Made by a program: the position numbers and the translations under genes
Assembly (NCBI GenBank): GCA_037176725.1
Contig: JAZBRS010000044.1
Location: 434,001 to 498,000, forward strand
Direction: 5' to 3'
Source: Posidonia oceanica
Taxonomy: Eukaryota > Streptophyta > Magnoliopsida > Alismatales > Posidoniaceae
DNA: 64,000 bases
The notes under the pieces: model-generated
What the model saw: only the letters and a program-made list of their open reading frames with translations
Told to the model about the DNA's origin: nothing
Databases searched by the model: none
Shown here: one piece after another, positions 32,701 through 42,730 of the stretch
Numbering within the stretch: position 1 is the first letter of the stretch
Layout: every line of letters begins with the position of its first letter

Positions 32701-32714
32701 TCGGGATCGCTACA
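26770..32714 (+). mobile_element. Element B 3' LTR (5945 bp)
   Basis: Collinear with the 5' LTR from TGTTGACACC to GATCGCTACA. Differences are mostly single bases (for example GTCTGC against GTCCGC in the GC-rich zone). It is followed directly by the GCTGG duplication and the resumed protease codons of element A. Confidence 0.92.
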
Positions 32715-33275
32715 GCTGGTCGATAATGGGTCAGGCCTTAACGTCTGTCCCTTACGAACAACAATAAAGCTTGGATTCAAAGTCGAGGACATTACTCCGG
32801 CTGTAAAGGGAATGACAGTTTTTGATAATACCCACCATGACGCTCTAGGGATTTTGATTATTCTTCTTATCATTGGCCCGGTCACATTCGATGTGGAATT
32901 CTACGTCGTTGACTTGGAGCCTAACTTCAATTTTTTGCTTGGGCGCCCTTGGCTCCATAAGCATCAGGTTATCCCCTCGCCCTCCATCGGATGATCAAGT
33001 TTTACCGGGGCGACGATGTCATCGTTGTCATGGCAGAGAATATTGAAAAGGAGCGGATCGAGGCAGTCTCCTCTGTCTCTTCACAGATTGTCCCCTTTGA
33101 TCCTGAACTCTCAAATACTTTATACCACGTTAATCGGTGCGAGCTGGTTAACTTTATACCAGATCTTGAACGTGTCAACTCCTTGGCCGTTCACAATAAC
33201 CCTTTCCAGATGGTCGAAAATGTCTATCACAGGTGGAGTTACGTTAAGGGGACACCTCTTGGGCGATACGGTTAG
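32715..33275 (+). pseudogene. Element A retropepsin (protease) and start of pol linker
   Basis: Reading resumes from the duplicated GCTGG with LVDNGSGLN, the catalytic aspartate motif (D at 32722, in the unusual form DNGS), and continues to LLGRPWLHKH, the conserved C-terminal part of retroviral-type aspartic proteases. A single-base deletion relative to element C (TCGCCCTCC against TCGACCCTCC) near 32985 shifts the frame; the linker then continues MIKFYRGDDVIVVMAEN to a TAG at 33273. The protease would mature Gag-Pol. In A it is split from gag by element B and frameshifted, so it is inactive. Confidence 0.85.
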
Positions 33276-35057
33276 GGAATCGCTGAGCCGATCGTGGCAG
33301 AGGAGCGAAAAGACAACGAGGGTCTTGGATACGACTCGCAGGCTGATGAAAGTAAGCACCCGCAGCCGAAGAATCAAAGAATGATCATCCCCCGGGACCT
33401 TGCTAACTTCACCAGTGCAGGTATCCTGGGTTCAAGCGAAGTTCAATCCGTAGCACAGTTAGAGCCATGCCAAAGCCCTTCGTTGCCGGGAGAAGACTGG
33501 GTCTACATTGAGGACTACTACTCGGATGAGGAGCAGTTTGGCACAGTAGGGGCAGCCTGGACCTGCAGCGAGATCCAACTCGGCTCGGCAGCATCTCGGT
33601 TAGTTTGCCTGGCCCTTCCTTCCACAGATCATAAAGCAGCAAATTTGGCAGGCCCTTTGGCAGAATTGACAGTCTCTGATCTTTCTACAGTCTTGTCAGC
33701 ATCACCGATGCCAGCACAAACAGCTCTGAAGTCAAGGACACCAGCTCGGGCACAGTTAGCCAGTCTGCCCGCGGCCGCGGTCACATCAGTACAACTGTCA
33801 CCCTCTCTGGCGGGTCAGTCACTGAGTTCAGCCAGTAGCGCGATTCAGCCCGTTTCAGTAGCTGCGTCACAAGCAACGCCACTGGCTCAGTCAGTCACAC
33901 ATCCTCCTGCCTCAAAACATCAACTCTCGTGGCAGGCCCCCGTGGTGTCAGAGGCTGTGCAATCACCATCACAACCAGAACCAGAGGTCCTGTCGAGCAA
34001 CACAACCTCCCAGCCATTGGTCTCCCAGAAGAACAGCTTCGCCTTCCCTCCAACTGCAGCAGTGACTTTGGCAGCGCACCCATCAGCGGCACTGCTGACC
34101 CATCTGTTTGGATCACTGACGATCAGGCCACCACAATCCGCTATGCCCGCAGGCCAGCCAAAGCAAGCACCCAGAACCATGGTACATCTAGCAGCCGGGC
34201 CAGAGCCAGAGGCCCCCGGCGCTTACTACGTCGACTCACCCTCGGATGAGGAAGAAGGAGCGGCAGCCGAGGCCCAGGTCGATGCGTGGATGGGAGACTT
34301 AGAGCTGCTGTACTAGGAACAGCTCACGTCGCTAACAGAGGACTTGGCGGCATATCGGGTGGCCGTGAAGAAGGGGAAAGCTGTGGCTACGGGCCCCTTC
34401 TCACAAAAGGACCATGCCTCTATCATGGTCGTTGAAGAAGACTCAATGGCAGTGGCCCCCACTAGACCGGATGAACTGATCACTTTGTAGCCGCAAGGCG
34501 GGTCTAGGTGGTTGGTGCAGAGCATGCCCCACTCCAGCAATACCCCGATTGGCCACCAGTCTGATATACCCTCCACAATAAGGAGCATGGAAGGGGAAGC
34601 ATCAGCAGTACAAGCAGTGACAGAATCAGCTGAATCAGTAGAGCCAGCAGTGGCAGAGTTAGTAGCAGTACCAGAAACAGAGTCAGTAGCAGTGCCATCA
34701 GTGGTGGAGCAGGCAGAGGAAGTTGCCAGGACAAAGGTCACGCACCGAGGATATAGAAACACTCGAGTAAGCGTGACCATCTTGAAGCATCACCAGGGCC
34801 AAGAAGCAGAACATCTACACTCCTTTGACATAACAAACCCCACCTTTGAAAAGGAGATCCTCTCGGAACTTGTTGCATACGGAGAAGAAGATGATACAGG
34901 CGAGGATGAGAATGATAGACCATCGCCCGAGTTCCAGTCCTATGACGACGATCCAGAAGGCCCCAACCTTCATGTCAAGGAGGAGACAGAGGTTGTTAAC
35001 ATCGGCACAGCCGAAGAAGCCAGAGAGGTTCGCATCAGCGCCCTACTATCGCCCTAG
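33276..35057 (+). pseudogene. Element A protease-RT linker
   Basis: One frame runs across the whole stretch and is interrupted only by TAG at 34314, 34488 and 35055. The product (about 590 residues) is rich in serine, alanine, proline and glutamate and low in complexity, with acidic patches such as YYSDEEQF, VDSPSDEEEGAA and GEEDDTGEDEND. No enzymatic motif is visible. Ogre elements carry an intron between protease and RT, but here the interval is mostly open reading frame, so a spacer domain is more likely. Its size is unusual for Ty3/gypsy. Confidence 0.7.
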
Positions 35058-36239
35058 GCCAGAACAAAGTTCATTGCATTCTTGAAAGAGTATGCAGACG
35101 TCTTCGCCTGGAGCTACGAAGACATGGTCGGCCTCGATGTCGAAATAGTAGTCCATAACTTGCCCTTGGATCCAAATGCCAAGCCAATAAAGCAGAAGCT
35201 AAGAAGATGGCGACCATAGTGGCTGCTCATGATCAAAGAAGAGATAATGAAGCAGCTCAGTGTCAACTTTCTGAAGGTCGTCCTTTACCCTGAGTGACTT
35301 GCGAACATTATGTCAGTGTCCAAGAAGGATGGCCGAGTTCGGATATGTATCGACTACAGGGACATGAACAAGGCGAGTCCCAAGGACGATTTCCCATTGC
35401 CTCATATTGACGTCCTAGTCGACAACATTGCAGGTCACAAGATGCTATCATTTATGGACGGCTTCTCCGGCTATAATCAAATCAAAATGGCAGAAGAAGA
35501 CATGGAGAAGACATCATTCATCACCCCTTGGGGGGTCTTCTGCTACCAAGTTATGCCGTTTCGGCTTAAGAATGCTAGCGCAACTTATTAGAGGGCGATG
35601 ACTGCACTGTTCCATGACCTCATGCACCAAGAAGTGGAGGTTTATGTGGACGATATGATTGCCAAAATCAAAGAGCCTAAGGATCACCTTGCCTGTTTGA
35701 GGAAGCTCTTTGACCGCTTGAGGAAATACAAACTGCGGCTTAACCATAGTAAATGCGTATTCGGGGTATCATCTGGCAAACTCCTGGGCTACATTGTCAG
35801 CTAGAGGAGGATTGAAGTAGACCCGATGAAAGCAAAAGCCATTGTGGACATGCCACCCCCCAGGACTAAAAAGGAGGTCCGAGGCCTACTTGGGCGTTTA
35901 CAGTATATCAGTCGCTTCATTGCACAACTTACGCCCATCTGCGAACCCATATTCAAGCTCCTGAAGAAGAATGCACAAATCGACTGGAGCGAGGAGTGCC
36001 AGGCTGCATTTGACAAAATCAAACTCCTCCTGATCAAGCCTCCTATCCTAGTTCCTCCCACGCCGGGGAGACCTTTGCTTCTCTACCTTTCTACCACGCA
36101 GCATTCCATGGACGCCATCTTGGGCCAACATGACGAATCCGGTAGAAAGGAGCATGCCATTTATTACCTGAGCAAGAAGTTCAATGAATGCGAGGCCAGG
36201 TACAGCACAATAGAGAAAACCTGCTTATCCCTCGTCTAG
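35058..36239 (+). pseudogene. Element A reverse transcriptase and start of native RNase H
   Basis: Motifs in order: VADVFAWSYEDM-like entry (YADVFAWSYEDMVGLD), VSKKDGRVRICIDYRDMN (near 35316), FMDGFSGYNQIKM (35454), TPWGVFCYQVMPF, and the active-site YVDD (35642). Then GLLGRLQYISRFI and the connection. The native RNase H domain begins near 36060 as LLLYLSTTQHSMDAILGQ, where the usual catalytic aspartate is missing. Stops at 35217 (TAG), 35295 (TGA, expected TGG), 35589 (TAG, expected CAG), 35802 (TAG, expected CAG) and 36237 (TAG, expected TGG) break it. The sequence is of the Tat type by similarity to known plant elements. Confidence 0.9.
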
Positions 36240-37168
36240 GCTGCACAAAAATTAAGGCATTATATGATGGCATCTCCAGTTCAACTCTTGTGCCGGCATG
36301 ATCCTATTAAGTTCCTCTTTCAGAAGCTGGCTATGGTGGGCAGATGTGTCAAGTGGCAGGTGTTGTTATCTCAGTACGACATCACCTTCGTCACACAGAA
36401 ATCCATGAAGGGCCAGGCCATGGCAGATCACCTTGCTGATTTTCCTTCGCCCGAGTACCAGCCTCTCCAGACGCAGTTCCCTGACAAGGATATCCTTTTT
36501 GCAATGGAGGACTCTGAGGAGAAAGACCTTGAGGACCAAGAGCAATGGCAGCTGTACTTTGATGGCGCTGTCAACAAGAAGGGCTGAGGCGTAGGCACAG
36601 TGCTGACCATGCCCAGGGACAGATGATTCCTTTTGCGAGGAAGCTGACTTTCACATGCACAAACAATGAAGCAGAATATGAAGCATGTATCTTGGGATTG
36701 AAAGTCGCCCTCGAGCATAAGGCGCAGAAGCTGCATGTGCACGACGATGCCATGCTGGTGATCTCTCAAGTGAATGGTGACTGGAAGACAAAGGATCCAA
36801 AACTTATGCCATATCGCGAACACCTACTGAAGCTGATGGAAGAATTTGGGAGCATCTGCTTCACATACATGAATAGAGCAAAGAACGCGTATGCAGACAC
36901 ACTAGCAACCCTGGCATTCTGGCTCAGTATACCTGAAGACAGTGTAGTAGATGTATTAGTTACCTGCATAGAGCAGCCCGCGCATTGCATGAGCATAGAG
37001 GAGGCAGATCCAGCAGAAGAGCGGTCGTGGTATCATGACATTAAGGCTTTCCTGGAGTTTGGTAGCCTTCCGCCTGGCACCACAGCAGCAAATAAGAGAA
37101 CTTTGGCTCGTCTGGCGTCGAAGTATGTGTTAGGGGCAGGGCAGCTATATAGAAGATCATACAATTAG
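36240..37168 (+). pseudogene. Element A RNase H region with archaeal-type RNase H
   Basis: The rest of the degenerate native RNase H (KWQVLLSQYDITFVTQK, AMADHLADFP) is followed by a second RNase H: LYFDGAVN (36555, first Asp), NNEAEYEACILGL (36660, Glu), HDDAMLVISQ (36740, Asp) and NAYADTLATLA (36885, Asp). All four acidic residues are kept. A dual RNase H with an archaeal-like second domain is a known mark of the plant Tat clade. A TGA at 36585 and a one-base frameshift near 36615 interrupt it, and TAG at 37166 ends the segment. Confidence 0.85.
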
Positions 37169-38269
37169 ATGCTATTATGTTGCCTGAACAAGTCGGAGGC
37201 TGACACTTTGATGCTTCAAGTGCATGCAGGGACCTGTGGCCCGTACATGAACGACGTCCTCCTAGCCAAGAAGATCATGCTCCAAGGCTATTTCTGGCTG
37301 ACCATGGAAGCGGACTACTGTCGATTTGTGCGTAAATGCCATAGCTGCCAGATTCATGGTAACTTTATCAAGGCTCCCCCACAACAGCTGCATAACATGT
37401 CATCGCCACAGCCTTTCTCCACTTGGGGGATCGATGTCATTGGCGCAATACACCCTGCTGCTTCGAACGGTCATCGCTTCGTTCTGGTGGCGATTGACTA
37501 CTTTACTAAGTGGGTGGAAGCAGCCTCTTATAAGACAGTCATTGCTATGGCGACAGAAAAGTTTATCAGGAACAATATCGTTGCCCGATATAGGGTCCCA
37601 CACTCCATCATCTCTGATAATGGCACGAACTTCATTGCCAAAAGGACCGAGGAGTACCTGTAGAGTCTCAAGATCAAGCATCACAGGTCCTCGCCTTATC
37701 GGCCACAGATGAATGGAGCAGTGGAGTCTGCCAACAAAAACATTGTCAAAATCATGAAGAAGATGGCAGAAACCCATAAGGATTGGCATGACAAGCTCCC
37801 GTACGCGCTCTGGGCGTACAGGACATCAATCTGGACCTCGACGAGAGCCACCCCGTACTCTCTAGTGTACGACATGGAGGCAGTGTTACCTGTCGAAGTA
37901 GAGATCCCCTCACTGCGGATCCTACGAGAAGTTGAGTTGGAAGAGGCAGAATGGGTCGAAGACCGCTGCGTCCAACTGAATCTGATTGATGAGCACAGAC
38001 TACAAGCTATGCACAATGCTCACTGTTACCAGAAGTAGATGGCTAGAGCATTCTTGAAGAAAGTCCAGCCCAGAAGCTTCCAGCCAGGAGATCTCGTTCT
38101 ACGTGTCATTCATTTACCTAACGATCGAGGTAAATTCCGACCTAACAGGCATGGCCGCTTTGTGGTCAAGCAGATCTTCTCGGGCGGCGCTGTAACTCTT
38201 GAAGACATGGACCAGGTCAAGAAGTCCGAGTCGGTCAGCTTGTGCTACCTCAAGAAGTACTATCAGTAG
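37169..38269 (+). pseudogene. Element A integrase
   Basis: The N-terminal zinc-binding region reads VHAGTCGPYMND ... CRFVRKCHSCQIH; the second His of the HHCC finger (normally GPHMN) is Tyr, a C-to-T change. The DDE core follows: WGIDVIGAI (first Asp, near 37430), SIISDNGTNF (second Asp, near 37615) and MNGAVESANKNI (Glu, near 37725). The C-terminal region with FQPGDLVLRV and NRHGRFVVKQIF ends at TAG 38267. Internal TAGs at 37661 and 38036 break it. It would have inserted the cDNA in the nucleus. Confidence 0.88.
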
Positions 38270-39671
38270 CCTGGGGCAACCATTGCAGATCCTTCTTCTT
38301 CGTCCCACCTCTTGCATTCCCACCCCTTGTACACTTCCGCACCTCTTTTCGTCCCATCTCTCGCATCTTTACCCCTGTACATCTTCGTACATCACTTTGG
38401 CCTATCTTCTACATTTTCATCACTGCATTCCCATACATTCCGTCCTTTATCCCTTTCATAATCATCATTGTCATCCTCATAAATCATGCATTGCATTTAG
38501 TCCAGTGATGAAAACCGGAAGTGCTTGCTTGCTATGGAAGGAGTCTACCCGACCTCACCTGACACTACTTAGATGTCTTAGCTAGTGAGGGAGCCAACAC
38601 TCAGGGAGCACGGGTGAAATGCTCAAACACCTAAGGACTTACACTCCTAGAAAAATGCTAGGCATTAGCCAGAAAAGAACACATGTCTAGGCCTGGGCAC
38701 ACAAGAAAAAAAAGAGAGAGAAGCCAAAGCTCACACCTAAAGATCCAAGCTCTACAATGCCTAGCCCCCATGTCTCAAAAAGCCAGGCACCTATTTCATC
38801 TAGGGGAGGGATAACAAAGACCTGCAAGCCTAAAAAAAAAAAAAAGAAAAAAGAAAAAAAAGAAGAAGAAGAAGAAAGAGAAACAACAAGAAGAAAAAAG
38901 AATAATAGAAAAGAAAAATGAGAATGATAGAAAAGAAAAAAGGGAAAAACAAAATCAACCCCGAAAACGAAGGCAAGCAGAGTAATCCCGCACCTTTCAC
39001 CTACCCCAGAGAAGAATCAAAATTCAAGCCAGGTCCTCCTTGTCTCCAAGACAGGAATAGGGAGAGTTGTACACACCTATATAGAAGCAAAAGAGACAAG
39101 AAAAAGGAAAAGAGTAGGTGCAAGTCCTTGAGAGTTTGGCGTGGAGCCTAGCCTCTCTACACCACCAGCAAGCACTACCAACATCCTTTTCCAGAGTGTC
39201 ACCAATAAGTTAGGAGTCTGAGTAGAGTCCGGTGAGTCAGGAACCGCTCCCTTCCTATACAGCAGGCACCAAAGCACTCCGTATGCTGAGGGCAAAGCAT
39301 ACCAATCATAAATCATGCATACATCTGCGTCACCAATCATCTTCTCTCCCTCTAATCGTTCCGCCTTGCAAAACTTGCTCTAGCACTGAGACAGTACTCC
39401 TAGCCAGCACGCGTCGGCATCATCGAGCTGCACTGGTCTAGAACTTCTGCCAGTCCCCGCCCCCGTGCCAACAGAATCCCCCTACTTATATGTGCTTAAT
39501 TGCTATGTTCTGAATGTTAACTGCTGAATATGTTGAATTGCTTTACCAGTTTCAGAATCTGCTTTCCGTCAGTGATTATGTGCCTGTGTGAAATCTGATG
39601 ATCTACAGTCTTGGTAACAGGTACCTGAAGATTCTGCAGCAGCCATTCGCCTACATTCTGCGGCCTGCGCA
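38270..39671 (+). other. Element A spacer between integrase and extra ORF
   Basis: No conserved gene. 38270-38500 is pyrimidine-rich. 38827-38935 is a purine run (A and AAG repeats), possibly an internal polypurine tract. 39560-39630 carries pyrimidines and the AG-GT junction CTTGGTAACAG-GTACC, which could be a splice acceptor that exposes the ORF starting at 39672 in a spliced RNA. Confidence 0.4.
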
Positions 39672-40873
39672 ATGGGTTTCCCTACTCTAGTGACCCCAGT
39701 GCACTGCTCTGAGACCCTGCGAGAGTGGATCGGCAAGCTCACCAAAGATGACTGCGAAAAGCTGTGCCTACGGGGCATTCCAACCAAACTGCGGAAGGCC
39801 GCTGATGTAGAAGTGAGCCGCCATCTTCTGTGCGCCGCTGCAAGGTTCTGGAAACCGGTGCACCACGTCTTCCGCTTTAGCAGAATTGAATTGACACCCA
39901 CACTAGAAGAAGTGCACTGGATCTACGGCTTCTCCAAGATCATGGGACCGTCTATCTTCATGAGGCGTGATGGATACATCGCAGTCCTGGGCCAGCTGAC
40001 TGGGCTCTCTACTCAAAGCTGCCAGCAAAAACTGATTTGTACTAGTGGGCCCACGCCCCTGCTTCGCCTAGCATACTTTGATGATACTATAGGAAAGCGT
40101 GCTGAACTCGGAGATGAGCTGTGGCTCCGGGGGTTTGTTACCCACTTCCTAGGCGAGCTGATCTTTACTCATGGCTGAATGACAGTGGCCATCGAGATCG
40201 CTGAAATAGCACTTGCTGTGGTGACCCGGCAGATAGACCTGGCATTGGTTGTCCTAGCAGAGACATATCACGGGCTGGACCGCATCTCGCATCGCTGCCG
40301 CCACTTCCATGCTGCAGAGCACTTATACAGATCTGGCTAGCCGCACACTTAGAGATGGACCTTCTGTGTCCCCAGGTGCATGCTTTTGAAGCCTACTGCA
40401 ACAGCGGCCATGCCAAGACAATCAAGAGTGTCAAGGAAGAATACGAGAAGCTATCAGAGCTGACGGATGACGCAGTAACCTGGTGTATCATCCCCTCCGC
40501 GGCCGAACCATTCACTGTCTTCTTCAGCACACGCGACATCCGACTGGTCGTGCTACTAGGATTCACTGTGGGTGTAGAATACCATCCTATCAGGGTCATG
40601 AGGCAGTTTGGCTTCTGGCAAGGTGCCTTCGTCGACAGCACAGCGCCCAAGCTTCTTCAGACATATCCCCTCAGTACAATTGCTGCAACAAAAGAGTTGG
40701 CCAATCTAATGCAGCATGGAGTGCGATCGACAGACATCGCAACTGCGAGAGGCATAGAATGCACTCCTAAGAACGTGATCGAGATGCAAGAGCTTTGGCC
40801 CATCAATGAAATCCCGCCAGGTGGTCCCCTGTTCCTTGACTCCAGGAAATCAAAGAAGGCCCGAACCAGCTAG
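39672..40873 (+). pseudogene. Element A extra ORF downstream of pol (DUF7745/plant-mobile-domain-like)
   Basis: A frame from ATG 39672 runs to a TGA at 40176 and continues in phase (MTVAIEIAEIALAVV) to near 40322, where a one-base shift leads into QIWLAAHLEMD and on to TAG 40871, about 400 codons in all. ARFWKPVHHVFRFSRIELTP, with TLEEVHWIYGF, followed later by VMRQFG, resembles retroelement-associated plant proteins of the DUF7745 / aminotransferase-like plant mobile domain kind. That match is from memory and was not searched. Ogre elements usually have an extra ORF upstream of gag, whereas here it is after integrase. Function is unknown. Element B has no trace of it. Confidence 0.6.
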
Positions 40874-41357
40874 GGCACTTATGTAGCTGCCAGTTTAGTT
40901 TCCTTTCAAGTTATGCTGTATCTTCTGGCCTGCCACAGGCATGTAATCAACAGTTCTATCAATGCAAAAGTGTTTTGTGCCGTCTGCTTGCACTCCAAGA
41001 CTGCTTAATGCATTTCATATCCTTGCCAATCATATCTTGAGGCCCCTGGCCAGACTTGCTGCCAAAATGATGCAGGAAAGTCCTCAGCAACCAATCTAGA
41101 CGCTAGAATCTCTGCAGACCCACACCGTCAAGTCAAGCCATCAAGCGCACCTGGCTGAGTCTCCGTAGGGCTGGTACCCCAAATTACTCGTTTGACAAAC
41201 ACGTCAGTTTTGTTTATCCTTCACTTTTCGATGCCAAGGGCGCTTTGGCTGTCCCCTGGTATCATCCTGATACCAGGGGCATCTTTTTTAGATGTCCTGT
41301 GGTATCATGCCCTATCGTTCCTCGTCGATATACCTGGATGTCATGGGCTTCAATCTT
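40874..41357 (+). other. Element A region between extra ORF and repeat array
   Basis: 40880-40990 looks like a plant 3' UTR (T-rich text, TGTAATCAAC, CAATGCAAAAG). A first paired-stem unit GGGCTGGTACCCC with AAATTACTCG lies at 41167-41190. The four-segment stem-loop is at 41230-41306. Nothing coding is seen. Confidence 0.45.
41230..41306 (+). other. Four-segment alternating stem-loop (element A)
   Basis: GATGCCAAGGG, CCCCTGGTATCA (41253-41264), TGATACCAGGGG (41268-41279) and a final TGGTATC arm (41300-41306) reproduce the element B device. The central 12-bp stem is perfect, with loop TCC instead of TTC. The outer segments have changed more than the central pair. Confidence 0.7.
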
Positions 41358-42266
41358 CCTGGCTGATAAGTCCGTCATCTTATCAATCAATCACCTTTCC
41401 GGTTGATGGCCGTTAAACATCACCTTTCCAGCTGATGGCCGTTAAACATCGCCTTCCGACTGATGGTCGTTAAACATCGCTTCCGGTTGATGACCATTAA
41501 TCATCACTTCCTGGCTGATAAGTCCGACATCTTATCAATTCATCCCCCTTCGGCTGATGATCCGAAACTCATCGCTCTTCGGCTGATGATCCGAAACTCA
41601 TCACTCTTCGGCTGATGATCCGAAACTCATCACCCTTTCGGCTGATACCCAGTAACTATCACTCGCAATTGCACCTTCTGGTTGATAGGACCGTAAACTA
41701 TCACTTCCGGTTGATAGGACCGTAAACTATCGCTTTCGGTTGATAGGACCGTAAACTATTGCTCTTCGGCTGATGATCCGAAACTCATCACTCTTTCGGC
41801 TGATATCGAGTAAGTATCACCTGCAATTGCGTTTTCCGGCTGATATCCATTAACTATCACTCACAACTGCACCTTTCCGGTTGATAGGACCGTAAACTAT
41901 CGCTTCCGGTTGATAGGACCGTAAACTATCGCTTCCGGTTGATAGGACCGTAAACTATCGTTTCCGGTTGATAGGACCGTAAACTATCGCTACCAGTTGA
42001 TAAGACCGTAATCTATCGCTCTTCGGCTGATGATCCGAAACTCATCACCCTTTCGGCTGATATCCAGTAACTATCGCGTGCAGTTGTGTTTTCCGGCTGA
42101 TATCCAGTAACTATCACCCTTCCGGCTTGATGATCTGTAAAACATCGCTTTCCGGTTGATAGGACCGTAAACTATCGCTTCTGGTTGATAGGACCGTAAA
42201 CTATCGTTCTCGGCTGATGATCCGAAACTCATCACCTCCGGTCGATAAGTTCGATAACTTATGACT
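41358..42266 (+). repeat. Element A 3'-UTR tandem array of paired-stem units
   Basis: About 30 units of 26-35 bp, in subfamilies such as CGGTTGATAGGACCGTAAAC with TATC, TTCGGCTGATGATCCGAA with ACTCATC, CGACTGATGGTCG with TTAAACATC, and GGCTGATAAGTCC with ..CTTATC. In most units the first arm (CGGT, TTCGG, CGAC) pairs with the following ACCG, CCGAA or GTCG, and the loop between them (GATAG, GATGA, GATG, GATAAG) pairs with the downstream CTATC, TCATC, CATC or CTTATC. Tandem 3'-UTR repeats are known in Ogre elements; this paired layout is my observation. Confidence 0.85.
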
Positions 42267-42730
42267 TCCTTCACGTGACTTTGTTCGAGGAAGACGAAGT
42301 CCCGCATCTCTCCACGGTAGGAGAGGGTGCCCCTCTCCCTTCACACCTCTTTTGTTTCGGTTGTCCCTTTTCTGCGTGGCTCCAGCTGCCTTGCTTGCTT
42401 GCTCCCTCAGGCAAGGGCAGGCTGCCCCTTTTTCCCCTTTCTGTTGCGCAAGTTTGGCCTAGCTGCCCAATTTTCGCGTTGCATCGCAGTTTCTCTTAGC
42501 ATCCTTTTGCATCAATTCTGCACTTCTTCATTTTTATAACATTGCATGCCAGACTAATTGCATTGCATCATCAACATTGCATCGCATTAGCATACATTGC
42601 ATACATTGCATTCCATCAACATCTACATCCGCATCCGCATCCGCATCTAGCATTTCGGCATCGGGTCGCGATTTTCGGTGCATCTGCCGAATAAGGGACC
42701 CACGCCAAAAGCGTTTGGCTCTCCGGTCAA
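42267..42730 (+). other. Element A pre-PPT region
   Basis: Mixed sequence, then TGCAT-rich text (42540-42660) with a small (CCGCAT)n run, and the conserved CGCGATTTTCGGTGCATCTG near 42667. No coding frame is supported. The corresponding segment in B precedes its 3' LTR. Confidence 0.45.

Larger units (their letters stand above)
13678..32714 (+). mobile_element. Element B: complete gag-only nonautonomous Tat/Ogre-type LTR retrotransposon
   Basis: The 5' LTR 13678-19618 and 3' LTR 26770-32714 both run from TGTTGACACC to GATCGCTACA, and the element is flanked by GCTGG at 13673-13677 and 32715-32719. PBS (19620), leader, an intact gag (21034-23166), tandem repeats, a polypurine end and an LTR-proximal inverted repeat are present. 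There is no protease, RT, RNase H or integrase anywhere in the 7.15-kb interior. The two LTRs show only scattered differences (about 1% by eye, not computed), so insertion is recent compared with A. It must use pol from another element. Its insertion splits the protease frame of A. Confidence 0.93.

Noticed and set aside
33895..34780. Minus-strand frames opposite the pol linker
   Set aside because: They mirror the Ser/Ala-rich plus-strand frame, which is the one collinear with protease and RT.
41549..41620. CTGATGA ... GAAAC text resembling a hammerhead ribozyme core, as in plant retrozymes
   Set aside because: Only three bases separate CTGATGA from GAAAC, there is no stem II and no fitting cleavage triplet or stem III, and sister units (GATAGGACCGTAAAC) lose the core while keeping the paired-stem layout.
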